From NCBI RefSeq assembly GCF_003634935.1, contig NZ_RBXO01000001.1:6597501-6661500 (forward strand): a stretch of 64,000 nucleotides of DNA, given 5' to 3'. This stretch comes from Saccharothrix australiensis. GTDB taxonomy: Bacteria; Actinomycetota; Actinomycetes; Mycobacteriales; Pseudonocardiaceae. The notes below the pieces were generated by a model. That model made no database searches, was not told the origin of the DNA, and worked only from the letters and a program-made list of their open reading frames with translations. Positions 10,198 through 20,372 of the stretch are shown piece after piece. The translations under genes and the position numbers were made by a program. The stretch's first letter is position 1. Every line of letters starts with the position of its first letter.

Positions 10198-11723
10198 CGG
10201 TGCGCCTCTCTGATGGCCGCGGTGAGCGTGTCGACATCCGAGAACGGGTGCACGACCCCGGCGACCTCCTGCCCGGTCTCGTGCCCCTTGCCCGCCACCA
10301 CGACCACGTCGCCGGTGCGGGCCAGCGACACGGCGTGGCGGATGGCGCTGGCCCGGTCGCCGATCTCCAGCACCTCGCCGCGCTCGTGCTCGGGCAGGTC
10401 GAGCGCGCCGCGCAGCATCGCGGCGCGGATCGCCGCCGGGTCCTCGCTGCGGGGGTTGTCGTCGGTGACGATGAGGACGTCGCTGCGGCGCGCGGCCTCC
10501 TCGCCCATCAGGGGTCGCTTGGCGGTGTCCCGGTCGCCGCCGCACCCGAGGACGGTGATGATCCGGCCGGCGGAGCGGGCGCGCACGGCGTCCAGCGCGA
10601 GCGCGACCGCCTGCGGCTTGTGCGAGTAGTCGACGACGGCGGCGTAGTCCTGCCCCTCGTCGACGCGCTGCATCCGGCCCGGCACGCGCACGCCGGCCAG
10701 GCCGCGGCGGATGGCGTCCGGGTCGATGCCGCGCTCGTGCAGGCAGGCGATGGCGAGCAGGGCGTTGGCGACGTTGAACTCGCCGGGCAGCCGCAGGTCG
10801 ACCGGGATCGCCAGGCCGTCCGGGCCGTGCGCGACGAACGCCTGCTCGCCGGTGGCCGACACCCGCAGGTCCGACGCCGTCCAGGCCGCGTCGCCGGTGG
10901 TCGACACGGTGATCGTGGCCGGCGTCACCAGCCGGCGGCCCCACCCGGTGTCGACGCAGACGACCTCGGTCGCGGCGCGCCCGTCGAACAGCCGCGCCTT
11001 GGTGCGGAAGTAGTCCTCCATGTCGGGGTGGAAGTCGAGGTGGTCCTGCGACAGGTTGGTGAACCCGGCCACCGCGAACCGGACACCGCCGACCCGGCCG
11101 AGGCGCAGGGCGTGGCTGGAGACCTCCATCGCCACGTCGGTGACGCCGCGCTCGGCCATGACGGCGAGCAGGGCGTGCAGGTCCGGCGCTTCCGGTGTGG
11201 TGAGGGCGCTGTCGAGGCGCTGCCCGGCGATGCGGGTCTCGACGGTGCCGATGAGGCCGGTCACCCGGCCGGCGGCGCGCAGCACGGCGTCGACGAGGTA
11301 GCTGGTCGTCGTCTTGCCCGACGTGCCGGTGATCCCGAACAGCGCGAGCCGCGTCGACGGGTCGCCGTACACGCGGGAGGCGAGGACGCCCAGCACCTCG
11401 CGCGGGTCCGGGTGGACGAGCACCGGGACGTCGCCGGCCTTCGCCGCGCCCGCCTCGTCGGTCAGCACGGCGACCGCGCCCCTCGCGACGGCCTGGGCGG
11501 CGAAGTCCGCGCCGTGCGCGCGGGCGCCGGGCAGCGCGGCGAACAGGTCGCCGGGTTGGACGTGCTGGGCCCGCAGCGTCACGCCGCTGACGGGGACGTG
11601 GGCGCGGTCGGGCGCGGTGAGGTGCGCGTCCACGGTCGAGGCGAGCTCGGACACGGCGACGGGCTGGACGCGGGAAGGGCGGGGCGGGGCGGTCGCGACC
11701 TTGCCCTCAAGCTTGGCAGGCAC
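10194..11723 (-). CDS. murE: UDP-MurNAc-L-Ala-D-Glu--2,6-diaminopimelate ligase MurE
   Basis: Adds meso-diaminopimelate; the amino-acid-selecting DNPR motif (DDNPRSEDP) is present, so the cell wall is mDAP type. P-loop GITGTSGKTTTSYL near residue 120. GTG 11723 (509 aa) is supported by TAGCCT seven nt upstream, a leaderless-type -10, so murE may start a transcript of its own 240 bp after ftsI. The substrate is supplied by dapA and dapB, both in this window. Confidence 0.95.
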   Translation of the reverse strand: MPAKLEGKVATAPPRPSRVQPVAVSELASTVDAHLTAPDRAHVPVSGVTLRAQHVQPGDLFAALPGARAHGADFAAQAVARGAVAVLTDEAGAAKAGDVPVLVHPDPREVLGVLASRVYGDPSTRLALFGITGTSGKTTTSYLVDAVLRAAGRVTGLIGTVETRIAGQRLDSALTTPEAPDLHALLAVMAERGVTDVAMEVSSHALRLGRVGGVRFAVAGFTNLSQDHLDFHPDMEDYFRTKARLFDGRAATEVVCVDTGWGRRLVTPATITVSTTGDAAWTASDLRVSATGEQAFVAHGPDGLAIPVDLRLPGEFNVANALLAIACLHERGIDPDAIRRGLAGVRVPGRMQRVDEGQDYAAVVDYSHKPQAVALALDAVRARSAGRIITVLGCGGDRDTAKRPLMGEEAARRSDVLIVTDDNPRSEDPAAIRAAMLRGALDLPEHERGEVLEIGDRASAIRHAVSLARTGDVVVVAGKGHETGQEVAGVVHPFSDVDTLTAAIREAHR

Positions 11724-11730
11724 GCGCGGA

Positions 11731-11736
11731 AGGCTA
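11731..11736 (-). promoter_or_regulatory. candidate -10 for leaderless murE transcript
   Basis: TAGCCT (TANNNT) lies 7 nt before GTG 11723 on the minus strand. No convincing -35 is seen at 17 bp, so confidence is limited. Confidence 0.4.
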
Positions 11737-11963
11737 CCGGCGCACGGAGAGTGGCTGCCCACCACGTCCACTCGCGACACGAACCGCCCGGTCAAGCCGA
11801 CGCGCCAAGGCGCCGCGGGCGGTGCACGCCGTCCGCGGTGACCGTCGTCGCGAGTGGTGGACGCATTCTCCCGCACGCGGCGGGATTCCGCACGGCGAAC
11901 GGTGATCCGGGCGGTGGCGCCCCGCGTTGCCCCCGCGGCGCGCGCCGTCCCCGCGCGGGTCCG

Positions 11964-13871
11964 TCAGAGCGTGAGCGGCACGACGGGGCTCTGCTCGGCC
12001 GACATCGGCACCTGGTAGCGCTGGGCCAGGTAGGAGGCGATGTCGTGGAACAGCGGCGCGGCCGACTGGCTGTACTGCCCGCCGCCCGACGGCGCGTCGA
12101 GCATGATCCCGACCACGTAGCGCGGGTTGTCCGCCGGGAACATGCCGGCGAACGTGATCCAGTGCGTGGTGAGGCTGTAGCAGCCGCAGTTCTTGTCGAC
12201 CTGCTGCGCCGTGCCGGTCTTGCCGGACACCTGGTAGCCCGGCAGCGCCGCCGACGGGCCCGTGCCGGTCTGCCCCGGCTCCTTCTGCACCACGGCGCGG
12301 AACATGTCCCGCACCGTCTTCGCCGTCTGCGGGCTCACCACCCGCGTCCCCTCCGGGCGCGGCGTCTCCTTGCGCACGCCGTTCTGGTCCACTTCGGCCC
12401 GGATGACGCGCGGCGGGACGCGGAGGCCGTCGTTCGCGATCGCCTGGTACATGCCGGTCATCTGGAGGAGCGTCATGCTGAGGCCCTGCCCGATCGGCAG
12501 GTTGCCGAACGTCGAGCCGGACCACTGGTTGCGCGGCGGCACCGAACCCGCCTCCTCGCCGGGCAGGCCGGACTCGGTGCGCTGGCCGAGGCCGAACTTG
12601 CGCAGCATCTCCGCGAACCGGTCCTCGCCGATCTTCTGCGCGGTCATGAGCGTGCCCACGTTGGACGACTTCGCGAACACGCCGGTGAACGTCATGTCCT
12701 GCCTCGGGTGCTCGACCGAGTCCCGGATGACGCGGTCGGCGACCTTGATCCGGTCGTCCACCGACAGCACGCTGGTCGGCTGGTAGACGCCGTCCTCGAT
12801 GGCGGTGGCGGCGGTGACGACCTTGTTCACCGAGCCCGGCTCGAACAGCGACGACACGGCGTGGTTGCGCGTCTGCTCCTCGGTGGCCTTGCCGAAGTCC
12901 GCCGGGTCGAACGTCTTGTCGTTGGCCAGGGCCAGGATCTCGCTGCTGCGCGTGTCGAGCACGACCGCCGAGCCGGTCTTCGCGCCGGACTTGGCGGTGT
13001 ACTCGGTGACCATGCGCTGCACCGCGTACTGCGTGTCCACGTCGAGCGTCAGCTCGATGCTGCGGCCCGGTGTCGCGGCGGCCAGCTCGCGGGACCGGTC
13101 CGGGCCGGGGATCACCACGTTGCTGTTGCCCTGCATGGTGTCCACCTCGCGCCTGCCGTTGCGGCCGGCGAGCAGGTTGTCCTGCGAGTTCTCCAGGCCG
13201 AGCACGCCGTGCGTCGCGGGCGGCTTCTGGTCCTTGCGCCAGTTCGCCGCGCCGATGATGTTCGAGGCCAGCTCACCGTTGGGGTAGACGCGGACCGCGC
13301 GGTACTCCGAGCCGATGTCGGCGTACTTGGCGGTGATGGCGGCGGCCTTGCCGGGGTCGACGTTGTCCGCCAGCTCGATGTAGGTGGTGTCCCTGGTGAG
13401 CATGTCGAACATGGTCTGCTCGTCGGTCTTCCGGCCGCCGACCTCCGTGCCCAGGGTGTCCTGGATGAACCTGGCGACCTTCCGCGCCCAGTCCTCGTAG
13501 CTGCCGATGTCCGGGTCGGTCTCCCGGTGCGCCTCCCACTTCTCGCGCGTCAGCTGCGGCACGGCGTACAGGGCGCGTGCCTCCACGCTGAACGCGAGCT
13601 GGTTGCCGTTGCGGTCGGTGATGGAGCCGCGCGCGGCGGGGATGTCGATCAGCGTGGCCCGCTGCTTCTTGGCCTGCTCCGACAGCGCCTCCGCCTGGAA
13701 GCCCTGCACCTGCACCAGCTTGACGCCGGCCGCGAGCAGCGCGGCGACCAGCAGCAGCCGCCCGACCACGAGGCGGACCCGGCTGTTGCCGCGCCGCCGC
13801 CGCTTGGCCAGGGCCGCACCGCGCACCGACAACGGCCGCCGTGCGGGCCTGCCCCGACTGGGCCCTGGCAT
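11964..13871 (-). CDS. ftsI: class B penicillin-binding protein FtsI (PBP3/PbpB)
   Basis: Septal transpeptidase that crosslinks nascent peptidoglycan with FtsW. About 635 aa: basic cytoplasmic N-terminus (LAKRRRRGNSR), one TM anchor at residues about 33-55, a PBP dimerisation region, and the transpeptidase triad S-V-N-K (about residues 347-350), SSN (about 402) and KTGTAQ (about 551). ATG 13871 has GGAGG at 6 nt; a GTG one codon upstream is possible. A CGCY pair near the C-terminus (KNCGCYS) is unusual and could form a disulfide outside the cell. Confidence 0.96.
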   Translation of the reverse strand: MPGPSRGRPARRPLSVRGAALAKRRRRGNSRVRLVVGRLLLVAALLAAGVKLVQVQGFQAEALSEQAKKQRATLIDIPAARGSITDRNGNQLAFSVEARALYAVPQLTREKWEAHRETDPDIGSYEDWARKVARFIQDTLGTEVGGRKTDEQTMFDMLTRDTTYIELADNVDPGKAAAITAKYADIGSEYRAVRVYPNGELASNIIGAANWRKDQKPPATHGVLGLENSQDNLLAGRNGRREVDTMQGNSNVVIPGPDRSRELAAATPGRSIELTLDVDTQYAVQRMVTEYTAKSGAKTGSAVVLDTRSSEILALANDKTFDPADFGKATEEQTRNHAVSSLFEPGSVNKVVTAATAIEDGVYQPTSVLSVDDRIKVADRVIRDSVEHPRQDMTFTGVFAKSSNVGTLMTAQKIGEDRFAEMLRKFGLGQRTESGLPGEEAGSVPPRNQWSGSTFGNLPIGQGLSMTLLQMTGMYQAIANDGLRVPPRVIRAEVDQNGVRKETPRPEGTRVVSPQTAKTVRDMFRAVVQKEPGQTGTGPSAALPGYQVSGKTGTAQQVDKNCGCYSLTTHWITFAGMFPADNPRYVVGIMLDAPSGGGQYSQSAAPLFHDIASYLAQRYQVPMSAEQSPVVPLTL

Positions 13872-13956
13872 CACAAACCTCCACTGACCGGTTCACTCCA
13901 CGGGCCGATCGCGCCGCCGGTCCGGCGAGGCGACGGTCCCGATGCCGACGCGGGCG

Positions 13957-14769
13957 TCACCGGCTGCCGGGCGGCCCGCCCGCGCCGGGCGAGCGGCCGG
14001 CGGGCGGCCCGTGCGGGCCGGCCGGTGGCTGCTGCGCGTTCGGGTCGGCGGGCGGCTGCTGCGCGTTCGGGTCGGCCGGCGGCTGCCCCTGCTGGTTGGC
14101 CGGTGGCTGCTGGGCGTTGGCGTCCGCCGGCGGCTGCTGGGCGTTCGGGTCGGCGGGCGGCTGCTGCCCCTCCTGGCCGGCCGGCTGCTGCCCGTTCTGC
14201 CCGGCGGGCGGCTGCTGCGCGTTCGGGTCCGCCGGCTGCCGGGCGTTCGGGTCGGCCGGTGGCTGCTCCCGCGCGGGCGGTTCCGGGGCCTTGGCCTCCG
14301 AGGGCTTCCCGTACAGCTCGACGGTGCCGTCCGGGAGCTGCCGCAGCCGGGCCGGGTCGCCCGCCGGCACCAGGCCCAGCTTCGCCGCCGCCTCCGCGAG
14401 CTTCAGCGGCGACTCGGCGAGCGCCACGTCCTGCCGCAGCTGCTCGACCTGGCGCGCCAGCCGCGTCTCTTCGGCCCGCGCGTCCTGGAGCCGGTACGAG
14501 TCCGCCGTCGCCTGCGTCGACAGCCACATGATCGCGGCGATGCCGACGACCAGCACCACCATCACCATCGCCACGAACGGGCCGCGCGGCGCGGGCGCCT
14601 GCCGGCGCGTCACCGCCTTGCCGCGCGCGGAACCGCCGCGCTGCGCCCGACGCGCGTAGGCCCGTTCGACCGCGGCCGAGCGGGTGCGGGCGGGCACCGA
14701 CTTCAGGGCCCGCTCGCGCGGCTTCGACCGGGTCGACGGCGCGCCGTTCGCCCGTGCGGGTGCGGTCAC
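13957..14769 (-). CDS. ftsL: FtsL-like septum protein with long Pro/Gln repeat tail
   Basis: 270-aa bitopic protein in the FtsL position between rsmH and ftsI. Seen: a basic cytoplasmic N-terminus with [14 protein letters not shown], one TM segment ([18 protein letters not shown], about residues 66-83), a coiled coil ([25 protein letters not shown] is its core) and then about 100 residues of extracytoplasmic low complexity built on the 9-mer ADPNAQQPP. At DNA level the tail is a degenerate 27-bp tandem repeat. GTG 14769 overlaps the rsmH stop (GTGA). Actinobacterial FtsL proteins are known to be proline rich; the precise repeat is peculiar to this protein. Confidence 0.85.
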   Translation of the reverse strand: MTAPARANGAPSTRSKPRERALKSVPARTRSAAVERAYARRAQRGGSARGKAVTRRQAPAPRGPFVAMVMVVLVVGIAAIMWLSTQATADSYRLQDARAEETRLARQVEQLRQDVALAESPLKLAEAAAKLGLVPAGDPARLRQLPDGTVELYGKPSEAKAPEPPAREQPPADPNARQPADPNAQQPPAGQNGQQPAGQEGQQPPADPNAQQPPADANAQQPPANQQGQPPADPNAQQPPADPNAQQPPAGPHGPPAGRSPGAGGPPGSR

Positions 14770-15707
14770 GTCGCCTCCCGGATGCGTTCCGCCGCGCGGA
14801 GTCGAACCGACGCGGCCCTGGGGTTCTCCTCGACCTCCCGCTCGTCGGCCACCTCCGCGCCGCGGGTGACCAGCTTCAGCTCGGGGCCGTGGCCGGGCAG
14901 CTCCACCGGCAGGCCCTCGGGCGTGCGGGAGACGGCCAGCGCGGCGAGCGCGCGCTTGACCATCCGGTCCTCCAGCGACTGGTAGGACTCCACGACGATC
15001 CGGCCGCCCACGGCCAGCACCGACAGCGCGGCGGGCAGCGCCTGCCGCAACGACTCCAGCTCGCCGTTGACCTCGATCCGCAGCGCCTGGAACGTCCGCT
15101 TCGCCGGGTGGCCGCCGGTGCGCCGGGTGGCCGCCGGCACCACGTCGTAGAGCAGCTCCACCAGCCGGCCGCTGGTCGTGAACGGCTCGCGCGCGCGTTC
15201 CCGCGCCACCGCCGCGGCGATCTTGCGGGCGAAGCGCTCCTCGCCGTAGTCGCGCAGGATGCGGGTCAGGTCGTCCACCGGGTACTCGTTGAGCACGTCG
15301 GCCGCCGTCATGCCGGTGCCCGCGCTCATCCGCATGTCCAGCGGCGCGTCGCGGGAGTACGCGAAACCGCGCTCCTCCGCGTCCAGCTGCAACGACGAGA
15401 CGCCCAGGTCCATCAGCACGCCGTCCACCGGCCCGTCGACCGCGTCGGCGATCCGGTCGTAGGTGGCCTGCACGAACGTGACCCGGTCGGCGAACGGCGC
15501 GAGCCGCTCCCGCGACAGCGCGATGGCCTGCGGGTCGCGGTCCAGGCCGACCAGCCGCACCCGCGGGTGCGCCCGCAGCACGGCCTCGGAGTGCCCGCCC
15601 AGGCCGAGCGTGCAGTCCACGAACACCGCGTCCCGGTCCGCCAGCGCGGGGGCCAGCAGTTCGAGGACGCGGTCGAGCAACACCGGCACGTGCCGCGCCC
15701 GCTCCAC
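14766..15707 (-). CDS. rsmH: 16S rRNA (cytosine-1402-N4)-methyltransferase RsmH
   Basis: SAM-dependent methyltransferase acting on C1402 of 16S rRNA. 313 aa: [13 protein letters not shown] at the N-terminus, [18 protein letters not shown] loop, [36 protein letters not shown] and a C-terminal [14 protein letters not shown]. Two GTG codons stand in tandem (15710 and 15707); GGAGG is 7 nt from 15707, which I prefer. Second gene of the dcw operon, 164 bp after mraZ and coupled to ftsL. Confidence 0.96.
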   Translation of the reverse strand: MERARHVPVLLDRVLELLAPALADRDAVFVDCTLGLGGHSEAVLRAHPRVRLVGLDRDPQAIALSRERLAPFADRVTFVQATYDRIADAVDGPVDGVLMDLGVSSLQLDAEERGFAYSRDAPLDMRMSAGTGMTAADVLNEYPVDDLTRILRDYGEERFARKIAAAVARERAREPFTTSGRLVELLYDVVPAATRRTGGHPAKRTFQALRIEVNGELESLRQALPAALSVLAVGGRIVVESYQSLEDRMVKRALAALAVSRTPEGLPVELPGHGPELKLVTRGAEVADEREVEENPRAASVRLRAAERIREAT

Positions 15708-15871
15708 CACGTCCCCTCCCAAGCATCCCCCCGACCGGCAAAGAAATTCGGGTGTCGTCAGGTCCCCGCCCGCCCGTCGGACCTGGCGCCGGGGAAGGTG
15801 CGCCAGGGCCGAAAGCCGAGCGGACCGAGGCCTCACGGCACCCGAAACCTCAAGCGTTCTCGAACCCGTAC

Positions 15872-16303
15872 TCAGAAGACGCCGGGCAGCACCTCCTCGC
15901 GAGCCTCGGCGTAGGCGGCCTCGTGCTCCTCCAGGTAGCGCTGCCACGCCTGCGCGTCCCAGATCTCCAGCCGGCTGATCGCGCCGATGACCACGCACTC
16001 CTTGGTCAGCCCCGCGTACCGGCGCAGGTCCGGTGCGATGGACACCCGGCCCTGGCCGTCCGGCCGCTGCTCGTCGGTCCCCGCGAACAGGTAGCGCTGG
16101 TAGGCGCGGACGGCCTCGTTGGTGAACGGCGCCTCCGCGACCTTGCGCGCCATCTGCTCGAACTCGGCCCGAGGGAACACGTAGAGGCAGTGGTCCTGGC
16201 CCTTGGTGACCATGAGACCCCCCGCTAGCGCGTCCCGGAACTTCGCAGGCAGCGTCAACCGGCCCTTGTCGTCCAGCTTGGGGTGGTGGGTGCCCAGGAA
16301 CAC
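15872..16303 (-). CDS. mraZ: transcriptional regulator MraZ
   Basis: DNA-binding AbrB-like double-domain repressor of the dcw operon. 143 aa; both copies of the family motif are visible: [23 protein letters not shown] at the N-terminus (start of it shown) and [18 protein letters not shown] in the second half. GTG 16303 gives the canonical beginning FLGTH and has GGAGG about 9 nt upstream; longer in-frame starts would add a cysteine- and glycine-rich leader not seen in the family. Phased TGGNG repeats at its promoter point to autoregulation. Confidence 0.95.
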   Translation of the reverse strand: MFLGTHHPKLDDKGRLTLPAKFRDALAGGLMVTKGQDHCLYVFPRAEFEQMARKVAEAPFTNEAVRAYQRYLFAGTDEQRPDGQGRVSIAPDLRRYAGLTKECVVIGAISRLEIWDAQAWQRYLEEHEAAYAEAREEVLPGVF

Positions 16304-16352
16304 GGCAAGCCACCTCCCGCCGCCGGAGAACCGGCAGTGGAGCCCCCGTCTG

Positions 16353-16394
16353 CCCCACCGGCCGCCACAGTACCCCACTTTTCTCCACAGTCAA
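16353..16394 (-). promoter_or_regulatory. mraZ promoter with MraZ-type operator
   Basis: On the minus strand, TTGACT (16394-16389), a 16-nt spacer and TACTGT (16372-16367) form a sigma-A-like promoter. Three direct repeats TGGGG (16377-16373), TGGCG (16367-16363) and TGGGG (16357-16353) are spaced exactly 10 bp apart, each separated by 5 nt, which is the arrangement described for MraZ binding (TGGGN-N5). They overlap the spacer, the -10 and the start region, so binding would block transcription. The 5' leader would be about 55-60 nt. Confidence 0.8.
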
Positions 16395-16403
16395 CGCGGA
16401 AAC

Positions 16404-16735
16404 GGGTGGTCGCACGCCACCCGGTCGAGCGTTTCCGCAGGTAGAGCGAAGATGGCCGGCGTGACGCGAGGTGGGGGACGAACGACACCTCCACCTCCGC
16501 GGGTGAGCCGAACCGGCCCGAAACCCACTCGAACGGCCCAACGAAATCGGGCAAAACCGGTCTGCCGACGGCCGGGGTGGGGAATCGTGGCGGGGCGTGC
16601 GAACCGGGCGCCGACCTGCGGCCGTGGAACCCGCGGCCACGAAACTGTTCAATCGGTGTAGGGCGCTTAGCCCTGGTTTGACACACTGCGTGAAACGCTC
16701 ACCGCCTCCGCGAACCGGTCGCGGGTGGGCCCTCT
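16404..16735. other. intergenic region between divergent mraZ and moxR
   Basis: The 444-bp gap between the two divergent genes. Beyond the mraZ promoter I see no further gene; AGGAGG at about 16739-16744 serves moxR. A TTGACACAC-like stretch around 16679 may belong to the moxR promoter but no matching -10 is convincing. Confidence 0.5.
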
Positions 16736-16747
16736 TCAGGAGGTCGA

Positions 16748-17842
<1,095 letters not shown>

Positions 17843-17843
17843 C

Positions 17844-19109
17844 ATGCGCGGAGCCCTGTCCGGACTGACCACCAGGGGCCGCTGCCTGCTCGCCGCCGGG
17901 TTCGCCGCCGGCCTGTGCGCGATCGTGCTCAACGAGCGCGACCTGCTGCGGGTGGCGGCGTTCGTGGTGGCGCTGCCGCTGCTCGCGGCGTGGCTGGCGC
18001 AGCGGGCGCGGGTCGGGCTGCACGCGGCCCGGTTCCTGTTCCCCGGCCGCGTCCAGGTGGGCTCGGCGAGCGAGGTGCGGGTGGAGCTGCGGTCGACGGG
18101 CCGGCTGCCGACCGGTGGCCTGCTGCTGGAGGACGCGGTGCCGTACGCGCTCGGGTCGCGGCCGCGGTTCGTGGTGGAGCGCCTGCCGCGCAACACGGTC
18201 ACGGCGCTGCGCTACCCGCTCAAGCCGGTGGTGCGCGGCGTCCAGCAGGTCGGTCCGCTGCTGGCGCGCGTCACCGACCCGTTCGGGCTGGCCGAGTTCG
18301 ACCGCGAGCTGGCGGGCCGGTCGCGACTGGTCGTCGTGCCGCGGGTGGTGGGCCTGGTCGGGCTGCCGGGCGGGTCGGGGATGGGCGCGGGGGACGACGG
18401 CTCGATCCGGTTGCGGGCGGGGCAGGGTGAGGACGACGCGGTGGTGCGGCCGTACCGGCACGGTGACGACCTGCGGAAGGTGCACTGGCGGTCGACGGCG
18501 CGGCGGGACGAGCTGATGGTGCGGGTCGAGGAGCGGCCGTGGCGGGGCGGCACGACCGTCCTGCTGGACCACAGGCAGAGCGCGCACCGGGGCGCGGGTC
18601 CCGGTGCGTCGCTGGAGTGGGCGGTGTCGTTCGCGGCGTCGGTGTGCCTGCACCTGCACCGGTTCGGCCACCAGGTGCGGCTGGTCGGTGACGACGGGCG
18701 GGTGCTGGCGGGCGGGTCGGGCGACGGTGGGCACAGCGACGCGGTGGTGCTGGACGCGCTGGCGGCGTTGCAGCCTTCGCACCGGCGGGAGCCGGCGGTC
18801 GGCCTGGACCCCGGTGCGGGCCAGGAGGTGATCGCGATCCTGGGCGGCTCGACGCCCGGGGTGGTGGACGCGCTGGTGCGCAACCGGCCGCGCGGGATGC
18901 GCAGCCTGGCCGTGCTGCTGGACGTGCGGGCGTGGGCGGCGGCGGGCGAGGACCCGGCGCCGGACCCGGAGGAGGGGCGGCGCCTGCTGGAGGCGGCGGG
19001 CTGGGGCGTCGTGGTGGCCCGGCCGTCGGCCGCGATGGGTCAGGTCTGGCGGGAACTGTGCCACAGCGCGGGCAACCGCGGCCCCGTGGTGCGCACGGAG
19101 GTGGGCTAG
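17844..19109 (+). CDS. DUF58 domain membrane protein
   Basis: 421 aa. Two N-terminal hydrophobic segments (about residues 13-50), a beta-rich region with the sequence RVTDPFGLAEFDREL, and the DUF58 hallmark DLRKVHWRSTARRDELMVRVEE near residue 215, followed by a von Willebrand A-like half. ATG 17844 follows the moxR stop by one nt. The stop TAG (19107-19109) is followed immediately by a GTG and the 27-bp repeat array, whereas DUF58 genes of this type are normally followed directly by the transglutaminase gene. Confidence 0.9.
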   Translation: MRGALSGLTTRGRCLLAAGFAAGLCAIVLNERDLLRVAAFVVALPLLAAWLAQRARVGLHAARFLFPGRVQVGSASEVRVELRSTGRLPTGGLLLEDAVPYALGSRPRFVVERLPRNTVTALRYPLKPVVRGVQQVGPLLARVTDPFGLAEFDRELAGRSRLVVVPRVVGLVGLPGGSGMGAGDDGSIRLRAGQGEDDAVVRPYRHGDDLRKVHWRSTARRDELMVRVEERPWRGGTTVLLDHRQSAHRGAGPGASLEWAVSFAASVCLHLHRFGHQVRLVGDDGRVLAGGSGDGGHSDAVVLDALAALQPSHRREPAVGLDPGAGQEVIAILGGSTPGVVDALVRNRPRGMRSLAVLLDVRAWAAAGEDPAPDPEEGRRLLEAAGWGVVVARPSAAMGQVWRELCHSAGNRGPVVRTEVG

Positions 19110-20372
19110 GTGATCGACAGCACCGCCACAGGCCGAACAAGACAAGACACCACGCTCACCCCTCACCCCACTCCCCGCAGTCCGAACCCAGAAAAAACCC
19201 ACCCCTCCCCACCCCCCGTACGCGTACACCACACGCCTACCACCGTAGGCGCACACCCCACGCCCACCGCCCCACACGCCCAGCCTCGGCCAACCACCCC
19301 ACGCGTACACCGCACGCTCACCCCTCTACGCGTACACCGCACGCTCATCCTCCAGCGCGTACACCGCACGCCCACCGCCCCGTACACACACCGCACGCCC
19401 ACCACCCCGCGCGCACACCGCACGCCCACCTTCCCGCGCGTACACCGCACGCTCACCTTCCCGCGCGTACACCGCATGCTCAGCACCAGACCGGTCGCCA
19501 GCCCCTACGCCACCCCGGTACGGACCGACTGCGACACCGCAGGCGACAGCAGCGCCGCGAGCAGCACCCCATCACGCGTACACCGCACGCTCATCCCCCA
19601 GCGCATACACCGCACGCTCACCACCCGAGGCGTACACCGCACGCCTTCCGTCCTACCCGCACACCGAGCACCCACCACCCCACGCGTACACCGCACGCCC
19701 ACCGTCTCAGGCATACGTCGCGCGCCTTTCGCCCTGCGCGCACGCCGCACGCTTTCCGCCCCACGCGCACACCGCACGCCCACCACGCCAGACGCGCGCC
19801 CTACGCCTTCTGCTCCACGCGCACACCGCACGCCCACCGCCCCAGGCGTACGCCCTACGCTTTCTGCTCCACGCGCACACCGCACGCCCACCGCCCCATG
19901 CCTACGCCACACACCTTCAGCCCTGCGCGCACGCCGTACGCGTTCCGACCTGCGCGCACGCCGTACGCCCACCACTCCGGGCGCACGCCCTACGCCTTCT
20001 GCCCTGCGCGCACACCGCACGCCCACCACCCCATGCCTACGCCGCGCGCTTTCCGCCCCAGGCGTACGCCGCGCGCCCACCGCTCCAGGCGCACGCCGCG
20101 CGCTTTCCGCCCTTCGCGCGCGCCCTACGCTTGCTGGCGCACGCGTACATCGCACGCTTATCACCGCCCTACGCGTACACCGTGCGCTTGCCGTCATATG
20201 CGTGTGCCGTACGCCCATTGCCCTCTGCGTGCGGTGTACGCCTAACTTTGTATGCGTATGCTGTACGCTTACGGCGGTGGGTGATCTGTGGGCGCCGTGT
20301 CGCGTCGGCCCGTTGTGCGCGGATGTCGTCGGTGGCGCTTCGCGTGCCGTTCCCTGCCTGGAGGTGGCTTGA
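19110..20372 (+). CDS. doubtful Arg/His/Thr/Pro 9-residue-repeat ORF spanning the array
   Basis: A 420-codon frame opens with GTG directly after the DUF58 stop and ends with TGA overlapping the transglutaminase ATG (TGATG), which is operon-like spacing. It would encode a strongly basic protein of nonapeptides such as RVHRTPTAP. Against coding: all three plus-strand frames of the repeat are open, so openness carries no information; third-position GC is clearly lower than in neighbours; the repeat is dyad-symmetric as DNA; and no domain is recognisable. I think it more likely a DNA repeat than a gene, but translation through it would keep the operon coupled. Confidence 0.2.
   Translation: MIDSTATGRTRQDTTLTPHPTPRSPNPEKTHPSPPPVRVHHTPTTVGAHPTPTAPHAQPRPTTPRVHRTLTPLRVHRTLILQRVHRTPTAPYTHRTPTTPRAHRTPTFPRVHRTLTFPRVHRMLSTRPVASPYATPVRTDCDTAGDSSAASSTPSRVHRTLIPQRIHRTLTTRGVHRTPSVLPAHRAPTTPRVHRTPTVSGIRRAPFALRARRTLSAPRAHRTPTTPDARPTPSAPRAHRTPTAPGVRPTLSAPRAHRTPTAPCLRHTPSALRARRTRSDLRARRTPTTPGARPTPSALRAHRTPTTPCLRRALSAPGVRRAPTAPGARRALSALRARPTLAGARVHRTLITALRVHRALAVICVCRTPIALCVRCTPNFVCVCCTLTAVGDLWAPCRVGPLCADVVGGASRAVPCLEVA
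19222..20268. repeat. 27-bp tandem array, about 36 units, built on a 15-bp dyad
   Basis: Between DUF58 and the transglutaminase gene. The typical unit starts GCGTACACCGCACGC and continues with about 12 pyrimidine-rich bases (YCACCnCCC). The first 15 bp form an imperfect dyad GCGYRY-N3-RYRCGC. Spacing is 27 bp with one 30-bp unit (about 20134-20163) and one 84-bp non-repeat interruption (about 19490-19573). Units in the second half alternate in pairs, a 54-bp higher order that suggests growth by unequal exchange. Copies degenerate towards the right end and become AT-richer, ending in GCGTATGCTGTACGC at 20254-20268. Confidence 0.9.

Noticed and set aside
10200..14531. A plus-strand frame of more than 1,400 codons antisense to murE, ftsI and ftsL.
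   Set aside because: Same reason: antisense shadow of recognised dcw genes.
19222..20268. CRISPR array.
   Set aside because: Period is 27 bp with degenerate units and no unique spacers of constant length; no cas genes in the window.
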